Part shown: positions 16,224 to 24,930 of the stretch, one piece after another
How the letters are laid out: every line of letters begins with the position of its first letter
How positions within the stretch are numbered: position 1 is the first letter of the stretch
Assembly (NCBI GenBank): GCA_947475715.1
Contig: CANJNY010000038.1
Coordinates: 1 to 35,937 of the forward strand
DNA length: 35,937 nucleotides
Direction of reading: 5' to 3'
Source of the DNA: Prolixibacteraceae bacterium
GTDB taxonomy: Bacteria; Bacteroidota; Bacteroidia; Bacteroidales; Prolixibacteraceae
The notes under the pieces: model-generated
The model's input: the letters and a program-made list of their open reading frames with translations, nothing else
Databases searched by the model: none
Told to the model about the DNA's origin: nothing
Translations under genes and position numbers: made by a program

Positions 16224-16490
16224 TTCTGTTTTGCAGTACTTATAGTGCATTTTAGAAATAAAACCAAATTAATCTTGTTTATTGTCCTATGAAAAAAGTT
16301 CTTTCATTTTGATCTAATGTTTTTGAATATTTTTGCAGTGAATTATTAACCAGTTATCTAAGCGATATTTTATCCTGGTGAGTAATTCGGTGAGTTGCCT
16401 GAGTTGATGCATATTAAATATATGATATCGAACTATTTAGTTCCCATCGCTCGAATCAAGTTCAACTCACTTAATACTAATAAGTAAAAA
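16224..16490. other. Gene-free stretch
   Basis: Up to the minus-strand gene that stops at 16572 this holds only a promoter-like TATTTTTG at 16328-16335 (matches TAnnTTTG) and AT-rich DNA; the sequence GTGAGTAATTCGGTGAGTTG at about 16379 is a short direct repeat. I see no gene. Confidence 0.4.
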
Positions 16491-16509
16491 GTATACCACA
16501 TACGTTTTA
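16491..16509 (+). repeat. 19-bp direct repeat, right copy
   Basis: Identical to 13140-13158. Read in frame it also codes YTTYVL, the GIY-YIG N-terminus, but what follows does not continue that family. It may be a second gene stump or a duplicated target. Confidence 0.7.
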
Positions 16510-16571
16510 CACTCTTTTCTTATGGCAGGCTTGGTTGTACCATTAAAAGCGACCTTCACCATTTAAATGCC

Positions 16572-18659
16572 CTATTCAACAATTTCATATTTTAAAAACC
16601 GATATCCTGCAGGATCATCAATTTCCAAATTTAAAAACCCATCCCTACACTCCTCTGTAATTACCGCATCGCTGATCAAGTCAGATATCTTGATTTTCGT
16701 ATTCTGAATAAATTTCAGTTTAATCTTTCCATGTTTATCCGGGTTGTGCAATTCCCTAAAAACCATCAGAAACCCCGTTTTTTTGTTAGGATGTGAGAAT
16801 TGGAAACCGGTCCAGGAACTATTGTCGGGCTCGTCTCCAACCGGGAAAACATAACTTTGAAAAATCTCCTTCCGATTGGATTTATAAATGTTAATGATCT
16901 TACGAAGTTCATCCCTTTCGTTTCCCCGCAGCAACTGAGTAAGCATAAAACTGGATGGCGCTCCTGCAAAAGCGGTTAGCGCACAATAAGACTGGCTGTA
17001 TTTATTTGCATCCGAAAAAGCGGGATTAGTTAATGATGGATTCTGCCAATGACATTGCAACTGATTCAAATTAAAAAACTTTGACATCATCCAGTGGTGC
17101 CGGAGCGTAATATATGGAACATAAACCAGATGATTCGGCAGATTATTCTGGATATTCTGAAAATACATCGGTCCGCATTCACGTACAGCACTGTACCAGC
17201 CATACCGCTGATCGTCATACTCGGGGCACCACGAAGTCTGGGTAGAATAATCCGATTTCTTTATGAACTGACGAATTTCCTGTAACCGGCTGGCGTAAGA
17301 ATCATGATCATTGAGCTGATCAAAATCAAATTTCCAGGTAGCTACTCCCAACTCCTTCTGGTTTTTCATCAACTCTTCGGGCGAAATATACTTTACAGCT
17401 GCCCATAAGCCAACTCCAACGTTATACTTTTCAGATAGCCTTTTAATATTTTCCCAATGAGCATCATAACCCTCCTTCGTATTGGGATGCCACGAATCTG
17501 TGCTCATTGTCGAACCATCCTGCCACCCGTCGTCAATGCGCACAATATCGATTCCAAGATCTGATGCCGATTTAATTTCCTGTTCCACGATCTTGAATGT
17601 AGAATTCTCACGTCCGTATATTTTTGCATCATCTCCATTCTGCCAGTCACTGCCCCAGGTATCCACAAGGATATGTTCATCGCGCTCAGGATGAAAAGGA
17701 TAACGGAACCGGTCAAATTGCTTCAATGCCAGCTGCATCTGATCTTCATTTCCACCATATAGAATTGTCCAGGTGGCCCAGGTGCGTTTAAATTCAGCGG
17801 TTATTTCTTCGGGCTTCAGGCCCCAGCCCGTTACCTCAACACCTTTAGGGGTACAATAAAAACTGCCTGTTTGATGACCATATTGGTTAACCGTTTTGTT
17901 CGATTCCTTAAGCACTATTAAACCATCGGTTACTGTCTCTATAGAAAGTCCACTGGCCCAGCTATTTTCTTCTTCCTGGAAAACCGGAAAACCACGAATA
18001 AGTTTCTCTTCAACCATATCGCGGGTATTTACCCTGTTCCCGGGATCGTTATACAATCCCCAGTAGCGTCGATGATTTTTTAATGAAAAATCGACTGGAA
18101 GGTATTCGTTCCTTGCAATCTTGCCAGGCTGATTGGAACCGTATGATTTGAAAGTCGAATTGTCAACAGGAATACCATTCGTTGAAAATCCTGCAGTGGC
18201 CTTAACCTCAAGGGCAGTCCAGAGTCCGGGTGCATCAGGGTAAACCCGAACAAGGAATCTGATATCCAGATTACAATCATAATGAATCAGGGCAGATACC
18301 AGCAAATGGTTTTCTGTAAATTTTTCATCATCCGTCTCAACACAAGACAGGGAGATCAAATGAGCCGCGGCATCACTTTGAATCCGGCCGGGTAACCCCC
18401 AGTCACATAAATAAACGGGCGTTAACCCACACCATTCTTTGCCCGAATCGATATTTTTATAGCTAATCGTTTGAAATCCGCTACCACTCCATCTCCATTC
18501 CCGCTTCACTTTTCCTGTAGATACGGTTAATTTATCTCCTTGAAAAGAGACCCAAGCTTTGCCCGATTTTTTTGACAATTTCAAATTATCTGATGCAAAT
18601 ATTCTGGCACCCCATGAACTGCACAAGGCTACGATAAAGAACAAAATCCTAATTTTCAT
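16572..18659 (-). CDS. Secreted GH36-like (clan GH-D) glycoside hydrolase, alpha-galactosidase type
   Basis: 695 residues from ATG 18659; a TTG four codons upstream is rejected because ATG gives a clean signal peptide (MKIRILFFIVALCSSWGARIFAS). An N-terminal beta-supersandwich fills about residues 25-315. The (beta/alpha)8 barrel follows, with VDTWGSDWQ (about 332), IDIVRIDDGWQDG (370-382) and GVATWKFDFDQ (438-448). IDDGWQ is the hallmark of GH36 and raffinose-synthase-type enzymes; the Asp of KFD (D445) stands where the GH36 nucleophile KWD lies. A C-terminal beta domain ends the protein. It should release alpha-galactosyl or related sugars in the periplasm or outside. It is divergent from the gene at 18829, sharing a 169-base promoter region. 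Exact substrate is unknown. Confidence 0.75.
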   Translation of the reverse strand: MKIRILFFIVALCSSWGARIFASDNLKLSKKSGKAWVSFQGDKLTVSTGKVKREWRWSGSGFQTISYKNIDSGKEWCGLTPVYLCDWGLPGRIQSDAAAHLISLSCVETDDEKFTENHLLVSALIHYDCNLDIRFLVRVYPDAPGLWTALEVKATAGFSTNGIPVDNSTFKSYGSNQPGKIARNEYLPVDFSLKNHRRYWGLYNDPGNRVNTRDMVEEKLIRGFPVFQEEENSWASGLSIETVTDGLIVLKESNKTVNQYGHQTGSFYCTPKGVEVTGWGLKPEEITAEFKRTWATWTILYGGNEDQMQLALKQFDRFRYPFHPERDEHILVDTWGSDWQNGDDAKIYGRENSTFKIVEQEIKSASDLGIDIVRIDDGWQDGSTMSTDSWHPNTKEGYDAHWENIKRLSEKYNVGVGLWAAVKYISPEELMKNQKELGVATWKFDFDQLNDHDSYASRLQEIRQFIKKSDYSTQTSWCPEYDDQRYGWYSAVRECGPMYFQNIQNNLPNHLVYVPYITLRHHWMMSKFFNLNQLQCHWQNPSLTNPAFSDANKYSQSYCALTAFAGAPSSFMLTQLLRGNERDELRKIINIYKSNRKEIFQSYVFPVGDEPDNSSWTGFQFSHPNKKTGFLMVFRELHNPDKHGKIKLKFIQNTKIKISDLISDAVITEECRDGFLNLEIDDPAGYRFLKYEIVE

Positions 18660-18744
18660 AAGGCAATACAATTTTGCAAGTAAAGTTACATTTTATAGTC
18701 ACACATTCAGAACGGATTTTTATCAAGATATGGATCTATATTGT

Positions 18745-18752
18745 TAAATTTG
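18745..18752 (+). promoter_or_regulatory. -7 box for the 960-residue protein gene
   Basis: TAAATTTG matches TAnnTTTG, 76 bases before ATG 18829, in the divergent promoter region. The same box occurs before the gene at 31586. Confidence 0.5.
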
Positions 18753-18828
18753 GAAAATTCCCGAGACGGTGAAAGGAAATGCCACTTTCGATGTTAGAAA
18801 TAACCAATACACCATATTCAACAAATTT

Positions 18829-21711
18829 ATGAAATCAACTTACCAAAGACCAATTTATCTGATGTTCATATTAGGATTATTTTGGTTTTCAGCCTATTCG
18901 CAAACAAAGCCTGCCGATAATCAAATCCGATTCTATAATTTTCCCATGAACCCGCGTCAACATCCGGATGACCTTCGTCGCTCTGTAAAACCGCCGGATT
19001 CCTCAACATTTGGCGATCAGATCCAGTTTATGGCCTTACGAAGTTTGGAAGGTGACTACAAAAAATCGATCGAAACCTATACCATTAAATATGGACTTGG
19101 AAATGTGATCTGGCCTGCATACCCTTTGATTTATCAGCAAAACCTTCCGGAAGTAGTAGCCGAGCTCAAAAAGAGAAATCTCTTTCTGTTTGATCTTTGG
19201 GGATATGTGCCAGGCTCAGGTCCGGGTGGGTATTGGCAGCAATTTATAGTTCCGAAAAATTCCCTTAACCTGTTCGAAAAAGAGCTGGGTGACCATTGGC
19301 TGGGGATGGACAATGGCGAGCAGGATGGAAGATATGTGGGTGGATTTGCAAGTCAGGTATCGGCAGTTGGCATGGATCGGAAGAGCCAGTATCTCAATTT
19401 TCAAAATCATTTCCAGGGTCTGACGGACAAGCTTGGGAATAAAATGTCGGCGCTGGTTTCACTGAATTTCGGACACTACTTTTTAAAGGAGGGTGAATAT
19501 ACACTGATCGGGGCAGAAACGGCACAGGGACTTCCGAACGGACAGGTTTATTACTCATTTATTCGGGGAGCCGGAAAACAATATGGGGTACCGTGGTTTG
19601 GAAATGCCTCCGTATGGAACCGATGGGGGTGGAAGAACTATTCAGGGATCACCAGTGATGGTGGAGGAGAGACCAACGGAACAAGCCTGAGCCTACTTAA
19701 GCGACTAATATACAGTCATATCATGTATAATTGCGTGGCAGTTGGATTTGAGGCCTCCTATCTAAATGATAAAGAGGAGCTTAGTCCGATTGGGAAGATT
19801 CAACAATCCGCCAATAAATGGGTAAAAAAATATGGCAATCCGGGCAACCTCTATACACCGGTTGCTATCATGGGCGATTTCTTTGCAGGATGGTCTTTCC
19901 CCCGCCATCTCTATTCGGGAAACATTTACCGGGTGTGGGGCAACCTCCCCTACGAGCCGGGTGACTACCTGGCCGACGGAATTCTAAACCTGTTTTACCC
20001 GGGATACCAGGATGCCTCATACTTTCACAATGAAAAAGGATTTATCTCCCCTACCCCCTATGGCGATGCCGCTGATTGTATTTTAAGTGATTGTCCGCTT
20101 TGGCTGCTGAAACAATACCCGGTTCTGGTTATTGGAAATCAACTTGATGGCGGGAATGAGCTAAAAGATAAACTTGAAAAATACGTTGAATCGGGTGGAC
20201 ATCTGATTATTACTGCCGGAAGCCTCAGAAATATACCAAATGGCCTATTGGGATTTGCGACAGGCAGCACGACCATAAAGATGGAATCCAACCAACCAAT
20301 ATCCTATAATAATAAACAACTTAAAGAGAGATCTGCCTTTGAAATTTCAGTACTAACATCACCTGAAGGGAGTGCCATCGTTGCAACATGTGACAACAAA
20401 CCATTAGTCATTGATTATTCTGCAGGAAAAGGTAAAATAACAGTTTTTGCAACACCTTTCGGGTTAAACTCCGAACCCCTTTCAATATCCAAATCAGAGG
20501 TCGATGCACCATTGAATACCCCATTCCCGTTACTCAATCATGTTAAGCAAATACTGGGTGACCAATTCCACCAAAACGAAATCTTCGAAGCAGATGACGA
20601 TCTGAGTCTTATTACCTGTCGCAAGGGAAAGGGAGAATATACCGTTGCAGTTTCCAACAGTTCATGGGAGGAAAAACCGTTACAGATTTCCTCCAGGGCC
20701 GGTAAAATAATAACGGTTAAAGAACTGCCTATCGACTGCTCCGAGCAAAAGGCCATAGGTTTTCTCCCACCGGTGGTAGTGAATAATACAGGAAAGAATT
20801 CTGCAAAAACAATTGCCGGGGGTGATATCAGAATCTTCAGTGTTAAACTGGAAGAATCCAATATTGAAGATATCCCATTTGCAGAACCAAAACCCAACCC
20901 TGTAAACCGCGGAGTGACTCTTCGGAATATTACCTCCATTAAAGAGGAGATCCTGCTGCGGCCAACCTTCTTTCACCATTTCGACCGGATAATTATCGAC
21001 TGGAAATATCTTCTGGAAAAAGATAAGAGCATACTGGCCAATGAATCGGGATGGATTAAACGGCAGGGTTTAAAGGTCATTGTCGATTTTACATCGGGGA
21101 TTAACCTTTTCCCGGATCTGCGATTAATAAATAACGATTCAATTGAGTTTAGCCGGAGTATGATTACGATAAAATCGGTGATTGACAAGATGGCGGTTTT
21201 AGGGGCGGAAGATCTTATTATCTGTGCCCACCGTTCCGTTGAGAACAATTTCAGCGAAGAACAATTCAGCGAATCGCTAAAAAGTACAATAAAAGAAATA
21301 TGTCAATATTCTGCCAAACTAAAGATTAATGTTGATTTGCGGATGACCCAGGGACGAAATCCGGGTAGCCTTGAGCAAGTCGCAGCTATTGTGCAGGAGG
21401 TAAATGAATCTAACTTATTTATCGCACCTGTCGCATCACTGTTGCTGGATAATAGTGAAAAGATCATGAAAAATATTGAATTACTGAAAAATCTAAAATT
21501 CCGCATTTTCCTTGTCAGTGCTCCTGAAAAAGATCTTTTTGGAACCTTATGGAACATCAATAAACCGATCGTTGATTTCCCCGATAAACAGCGATTAAAG
21601 GAGCTGCTTCAAATAAATCCGCAAAGTGCAATTATCCTGGATGGATTATTAAACTCGAAGGATGAGGAATATCGGGATATTAAAACGATTGAGGAGATGG
21701 GTGCATTTTAA
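18829..21711 (+). CDS. Exported three-domain protein: GH-A-like barrel, GATase-like domain, sugar-isomerase-like barrel
   Basis: 960 residues from ATG 18829, chosen over an open frame 20 codons longer because it begins a signal peptide (hydrophobic 9-22, cleavage near AYSQ). Residues 30-340 look like a TIM-barrel hydrolase, with acidic candidates in LIGAETAQG (E230) and VAVGFEASYL (E308). Residues 345-470 look like the class I amidotransferase-like trimerisation domain of GH42 enzymes (YPVLVIGNQLDGG, then KYVESGGHLIITAG). A beta region follows (480-680). Residues 696-960 resemble a second barrel of the xylose-isomerase/AP-endonuclease type (LKVIVDFTSGINLFPD, KINVDLRM, then FRIFLVSAPEKD). I do not know a named family for the whole. 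Neighbouring GH36, GH16 and GH29 genes argue for glycan breakdown. Domain limits are approximate. Confidence 0.6.
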   Translation: MKSTYQRPIYLMFILGLFWFSAYSQTKPADNQIRFYNFPMNPRQHPDDLRRSVKPPDSSTFGDQIQFMALRSLEGDYKKSIETYTIKYGLGNVIWPAYPLIYQQNLPEVVAELKKRNLFLFDLWGYVPGSGPGGYWQQFIVPKNSLNLFEKELGDHWLGMDNGEQDGRYVGGFASQVSAVGMDRKSQYLNFQNHFQGLTDKLGNKMSALVSLNFGHYFLKEGEYTLIGAETAQGLPNGQVYYSFIRGAGKQYGVPWFGNASVWNRWGWKNYSGITSDGGGETNGTSLSLLKRLIYSHIMYNCVAVGFEASYLNDKEELSPIGKIQQSANKWVKKYGNPGNLYTPVAIMGDFFAGWSFPRHLYSGNIYRVWGNLPYEPGDYLADGILNLFYPGYQDASYFHNEKGFISPTPYGDAADCILSDCPLWLLKQYPVLVIGNQLDGGNELKDKLEKYVESGGHLIITAGSLRNIPNGLLGFATGSTTIKMESNQPISYNNKQLKERSAFEISVLTSPEGSAIVATCDNKPLVIDYSAGKGKITVFATPFGLNSEPLSISKSEVDAPLNTPFPLLNHVKQILGDQFHQNEIFEADDDLSLITCRKGKGEYTVAVSNSSWEEKPLQISSRAGKIITVKELPIDCSEQKAIGFLPPVVVNNTGKNSAKTIAGGDIRIFSVKLEESNIEDIPFAEPKPNPVNRGVTLRNITSIKEEILLRPTFFHHFDRIIIDWKYLLEKDKSILANESGWIKRQGLKVIVDFTSGINLFPDLRLINNDSIEFSRSMITIKSVIDKMAVLGAEDLIICAHRSVENNFSEEQFSESLKSTIKEICQYSAKLKINVDLRMTQGRNPGSLEQVAAIVQEVNESNLFIAPVASLLLDNSEKIMKNIELLKNLKFRIFLVSAPEKDLFGTLWNINKPIVDFPDKQRLKELLQINPQSAIILDGLLNSKDEEYRDIKTIEEMGAF

Positions 21712-21862
21712 AAAGCACATGTAAAACGCTATAGGAATAATGAATTATTCTGAAGAATTTTGAATTAAATCTTTCTCGAATAGAATAGATTGCGTAATTC
21801 TGTATCCAATGTGATTAGCCTATCCCCTGGCAAGCATCATATAAGGCAACCGTGTCGTCTTC

Positions 21863-22204
21863 AATATAAAGGTAATTCATACCGCCTTATCGTTCGGATT
21901 AACTAAAAAGCTGGTGTTGTTTGAATAAGATTCATTGGATTTATTATCACTATTGATTGATAATTATGAAAATATTCAATGCCCGATAGGATTGCCCGAT
22001 CCCATTGAGGCAATTAAATTCAGAATGGAACAAATGAATTTTAAAGCCAATGACCTTGCGGAGGATATTGGATTCAGAAGCCGGGTTACTGAGATATCAG
22101 GAAAAAAGAGAAAATTGTCTTTGGATATGATTTACAAAATAAATAAAGAGATGCAGATCTCCACGGAAATACTTGTTCAGGAATACAAAAAACGATATGT
22201 TTAA
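21863..22204 (+). pseudogene. HigA-type antitoxin relic
   Basis: A frame starting IKVIHTA at about 21866, typical of HigA N-termini, meets TAA at 21926 and continues as DSLDLLSLLIDNYENIQCPI, LPDPIEAIKFRMEQM and an XRE helix-turn-helix (FKANDLAEDIGFRSRVTEIS) to the stop at 22202. The C-terminal 89 residues could still be translated from TTG 21935 but would lack the N-terminal segment. A short internal deletion is likely between the two parts. The partner toxin HigB is not recognisable in 21712-21862. Confidence 0.65.
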
Positions 22205-22300
22205 TTGGTCACTCCTAATATAATCCGGAAGTAACTTACAGGTTTCAGTGGACTGCTGCACCTTTACTAAAGCAGTAACGCTATTCCGACTCCAATTCCT

Positions 22301-23077
22301 CTATTTTTTCTTATAAACCTTCACATAATCCACCACAAATTCATCCGGAAAAACGGTCTTACGGATCTCCTTGAGCTCTGAAGGAATCTCCATACTTAGA
22401 ATAATATACTCCTCAATATTTGAGATCCCCTGTGTCACTTCATAATATTTATAACCATCGACATAGAAGATGTAGCGATCAGGAAACCACTCCACGCCAA
22501 AGGTGTGAAACCCCTTGCTCACCCCTTTAAGATAGCTTTGCATTCCATGAGTTGACTGCTGGTGCGGTCCGTAAGCCCAGTGGACATTATGCGACACGAT
22601 GTCTTTTCCGAGTTTTTTAAAACACTCCATGATATCGATCTCTGCACCAAATTTTGCAGGGTCCTCACCATTTGAGATCTCCGCTGACTGGATCCAGAAT
22701 GCTCCCCAGACACCGGGTGATTTTTGAAGTTTAGCCCTGCACTCGTAATAGCCGTAACGGGTCATAAAGTGTCCCTGCGTACCTACGGCACTAATCAGGA
22801 TACTATCCCCCTTTTTTATTGCCGAGAGTGTCAGATAACCATTCTTAACTTTAACCGCTTCAGCCGAAACATAACCCAGGGCCCTGGGGCCAGTTCCCCG
22901 GACCGACCAATTACCGGAGTCGAGTTGATCTCCATTGAACTGATCTTCCCAGGCCAGCTCATAACCATTCGATGAGGGGACGAATCGGTCCATTGAAATG
23001 GGATTTTGAGCCGGACGCTGTGCTAAACAATTCAAAATGGACAAAAGTCCGAGAAGAGTGATCAGAAGATTTCTCAT
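22301..23077 (-). CDS. GH16 family endo-glycanase
   Basis: 258 residues with signal peptide MRNLLITLLGLLSILNCLAQ. The GH16 jelly roll is complete: YELAWEDQFNG (39-49), YGYYECRAKL (108-117), GVWGAFWIQS (122-131) and the catalytic AEIDIMECF (145-153), where E146 is the nucleophile, D148 the helper and E151 the acid/base. C-terminal strands end with FVVDYVKVYKK. GH16 enzymes cut beta-1,3/1,4-glucans, agars, carrageenans or related galactans internally. The short beta-loop version of the motif here does not decide between glucan and galactan. It precedes nothing downstream in its strand before the HigA relic. Confidence 0.9.
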   Translation of the reverse strand: MRNLLITLLGLLSILNCLAQRPAQNPISMDRFVPSSNGYELAWEDQFNGDQLDSGNWSVRGTGPRALGYVSAEAVKVKNGYLTLSAIKKGDSILISAVGTQGHFMTRYGYYECRAKLQKSPGVWGAFWIQSAEISNGEDPAKFGAEIDIMECFKKLGKDIVSHNVHWAYGPHQQSTHGMQSYLKGVSKGFHTFGVEWFPDRYIFYVDGYKYYEVTQGISNIEEYIILSMEIPSELKEIRKTVFPDEFVVDYVKVYKKK

Positions 23078-23143
23078 TTGATGATAAAAATAATTGGTTA
23101 AATAGTTCGTTAAAAATAATATATAATTAATAGAATAAAAAAG

Positions 23144-23213
23144 ATGTCGTATATAGTACTAAAGTCTTAAGTTAGGAAAAAAAATGCACCAAAACACCAA
23201 GGCACCAAAGATA
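23144..23213 (+). repeat. Half-copy of an intergenic repeat (ATGTCGTAT ... CACCAAA)
   Basis: ATGTCGTAT at 23144 is followed about 40 bases later by ATGCACCAAAACACCAAGGC. The same two blocks occur twice, in opposite orientation, at 24720-24904. Confidence 0.55.
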
Positions 23214-23234
23214 TTTGTAAGATGTATTTTAATG

Positions 23235-24506
23235 TCAGATTCCATTTTTTGCTCCAACGAATGAATAGTAAACAATATAGATATAGGCAATCAGCGGTAA
23301 TATCATTGCGATCGCCATACTATGTGATGCTTCGGCGATATATCCCATTAATGGGGTAAAAACGGCTCCGCCGATAATCGCCATTACGACAATTGATCCG
23401 CCGATTTTGGTATTATGGCCCAACCCTTTTATGGTGATTGCAAAAATCGTGGGGTACATAAGCGACATAAAAAAGCTCGTGAAAAAGATCGCCCACATAC
23501 CGATCCATCCCGGGAATAGAATACTAAAACCAACCAGGATAACATTGGTTACACTATACCAACCCATCAAACGGTTTGGTTGGATGTGATGCATCAGCCA
23601 GGTTGCAGAAAATCGTCCAATTCCGAAGGCAACGAGTGTTCCGGTTAAGAAATAGCCGGCAATTTTCTCAGGCTGGCCGGTATAATCCTGGACATAAGGG
23701 ATAAAAAAGCTCCATGTTCCCACCTGCGCCCCAACATAAAAGAATTGGGCCAATACCCCTTTCCAAAAATGGGGGAAGTGCAAAAGATCGCTGAAACGTC
23801 CTTTTGACCCGGAAGCAGCTTCACTCTCTGACTCAAAATTTGGGAATTTAATCTTAAGAATCAATAAAGCCCAAAGGGTTGCAAAGAGCGCCAATCCCAT
23901 ATATGGCTGAACCACACGCAAGGTTTCGTGCTGAAGAAATCCGGGGTATTCTCCGGCAATTTTCATCGCTGCAACCGTTGATTCATCCGGCTCTATTCCC
24001 GAAAAGATAAACACCGTTCCAAGTAATACCCCAACAACAGAACCGATCGGGTTAAAGGCTTGTGAAAAGTTAAGTCTTTGTTCAGATGTTTCAGAGTTAC
24101 CAAGCAAGGATATAAATGAATTTGCTCCTGTTTCAAGAAACGCAAGTCCTGATGCGATAACAAAGAGAGCCATCAGGAAAAAACCATAATTCCCGATTAT
24201 GGCAGCGGGCCAGAACAGCAAACACCCCGCGGCATAAAGCAGAAGTCCCATAACGATACCTGTCTTGTAACTGAAACGCCGCATTAACATGGCAGCCGGG
24301 GCCGCAAGCACAAAATAGCCCATATAAAATGCCGACTGTACAAGTCCTGCCTGAAAGCGTGAGATCTCCATCGACTTCATAAATTGTTTGATCAAAATAC
24401 CGTTCAGATTATTGGGGATTCCCCACATAAAAAAAAGGGTTGTGATCAGGATAAACGGGAGAAGAGCCCCAGGCGATATAAATCGGGTTCTTAAAGAGTT
24501 CGCCAT
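23235..24506 (-). CDS. FucP-like MFS sugar:H+ symporter
   Basis: 423 residues, 12 membrane segments. The FucP signature is strong throughout: FFMWGIPNNLN (25-35), FQAGLVQSAFYMGYF, FSYKTGIVMGLLLYAAG, LAFLETGAN (121-128) and RLNFSQAFNPIGS. In E. coli FucP, D46 and E135 are needed for fucose-proton transport. The Glu is kept here (E125), but the position of D46 is Gly (NNLNG, residue 36), so the cargo may be another sugar such as galactose or glucose. The gene lies in a minus-strand group with GH16 and, further upstream, GH29 fucosidases. No gene symbol is given because of the changed residue. Confidence 0.85.
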   Translation of the reverse strand: MANSLRTRFISPGALLPFILITTLFFMWGIPNNLNGILIKQFMKSMEISRFQAGLVQSAFYMGYFVLAAPAAMLMRRFSYKTGIVMGLLLYAAGCLLFWPAAIIGNYGFFLMALFVIASGLAFLETGANSFISLLGNSETSEQRLNFSQAFNPIGSVVGVLLGTVFIFSGIEPDESTVAAMKIAGEYPGFLQHETLRVVQPYMGLALFATLWALLILKIKFPNFESESEAASGSKGRFSDLLHFPHFWKGVLAQFFYVGAQVGTWSFFIPYVQDYTGQPEKIAGYFLTGTLVAFGIGRFSATWLMHHIQPNRLMGWYSVTNVILVGFSILFPGWIGMWAIFFTSFFMSLMYPTIFAITIKGLGHNTKIGGSIVVMAIIGGAVFTPLMGYIAEASHSMAIAMILPLIAYIYIVYYSFVGAKNGI

Positions 24507-24719
24507 TCGAGTTAAAAATTAGATTTACAATAATGATATTTAGTTTTAACGTGTTGAATCATATGATCCATACGATTCTTTGGGCAATTCTCTTGCTGAC
24601 GACTTAACGGCCTGGGTTAATTTCTGGAGTTGTAAAACTAATCCGGCAGACGAATGCGAAGTGACAAAGATGCAAAATAGAATATTATATCCTACGAATT
24701 AAGTAATAAAACGAATATA
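24507..24719. other. Upstream region of the permease gene
   Basis: No gene. ATCATATGAT at 24558-24567 is a perfect 10-bp palindrome 51 bases upstream of the permease start and could be an operator. The remainder of the gap to 24930 is the inverted repeat listed next. Confidence 0.3.
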
Positions 24720-24904
24720 ATGTCGTATTTTTAAAACTGACTTCATTCTTAAAGATCAAAAATAAAAATAATGCCACAAAAGCACCAAATCACCAAATTC
24801 GACCAAAATATACCTGGTTAAAAACTTTGGTGCACTTTGGTGTCTTCGAGTTTTGGTGGCGATTTTTTTTTATCGACTTCAGTATTGAATACGAAATACG
24901 ACAT
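24720..24904. repeat. Large inverted repeat with CACCAAA blocks
   Basis: ATGTCGTATTT at 24720-24730 is mirrored exactly by AAATACGACAT at 24894-24904. Inside, GCCACAAAAGCACCAAATCA at 24773 is mirrored by TTTGGTGCACTTTGGTGTCT and TTTTGGTGGC ending at 24860, followed by nine T. The RNA would form one long stem, possibly a terminator in both directions. Related half-copies are at 23144 and 28173. Confidence 0.65.
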
Positions 24905-24930
24905 CTTTTTATTCTCATTAATTAGGTGGT

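Larger units (their letters stand above)
13121..16510. mobile_element. Decayed accessory island next to tRNA-Val
   Basis: About 3.4 kb that holds only broken genes: GIY-YIG fragments, an AAA/DUF4143 ATPase with three stops, and an AbiE-type toxin-antitoxin pair. It is marked by a duplicated tRNA 3' end (13096 and 15499) and by a 19-bp direct repeat (13140 and 16491). No integrase or transposase remains, so how it entered is inference. Confidence 0.45.
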
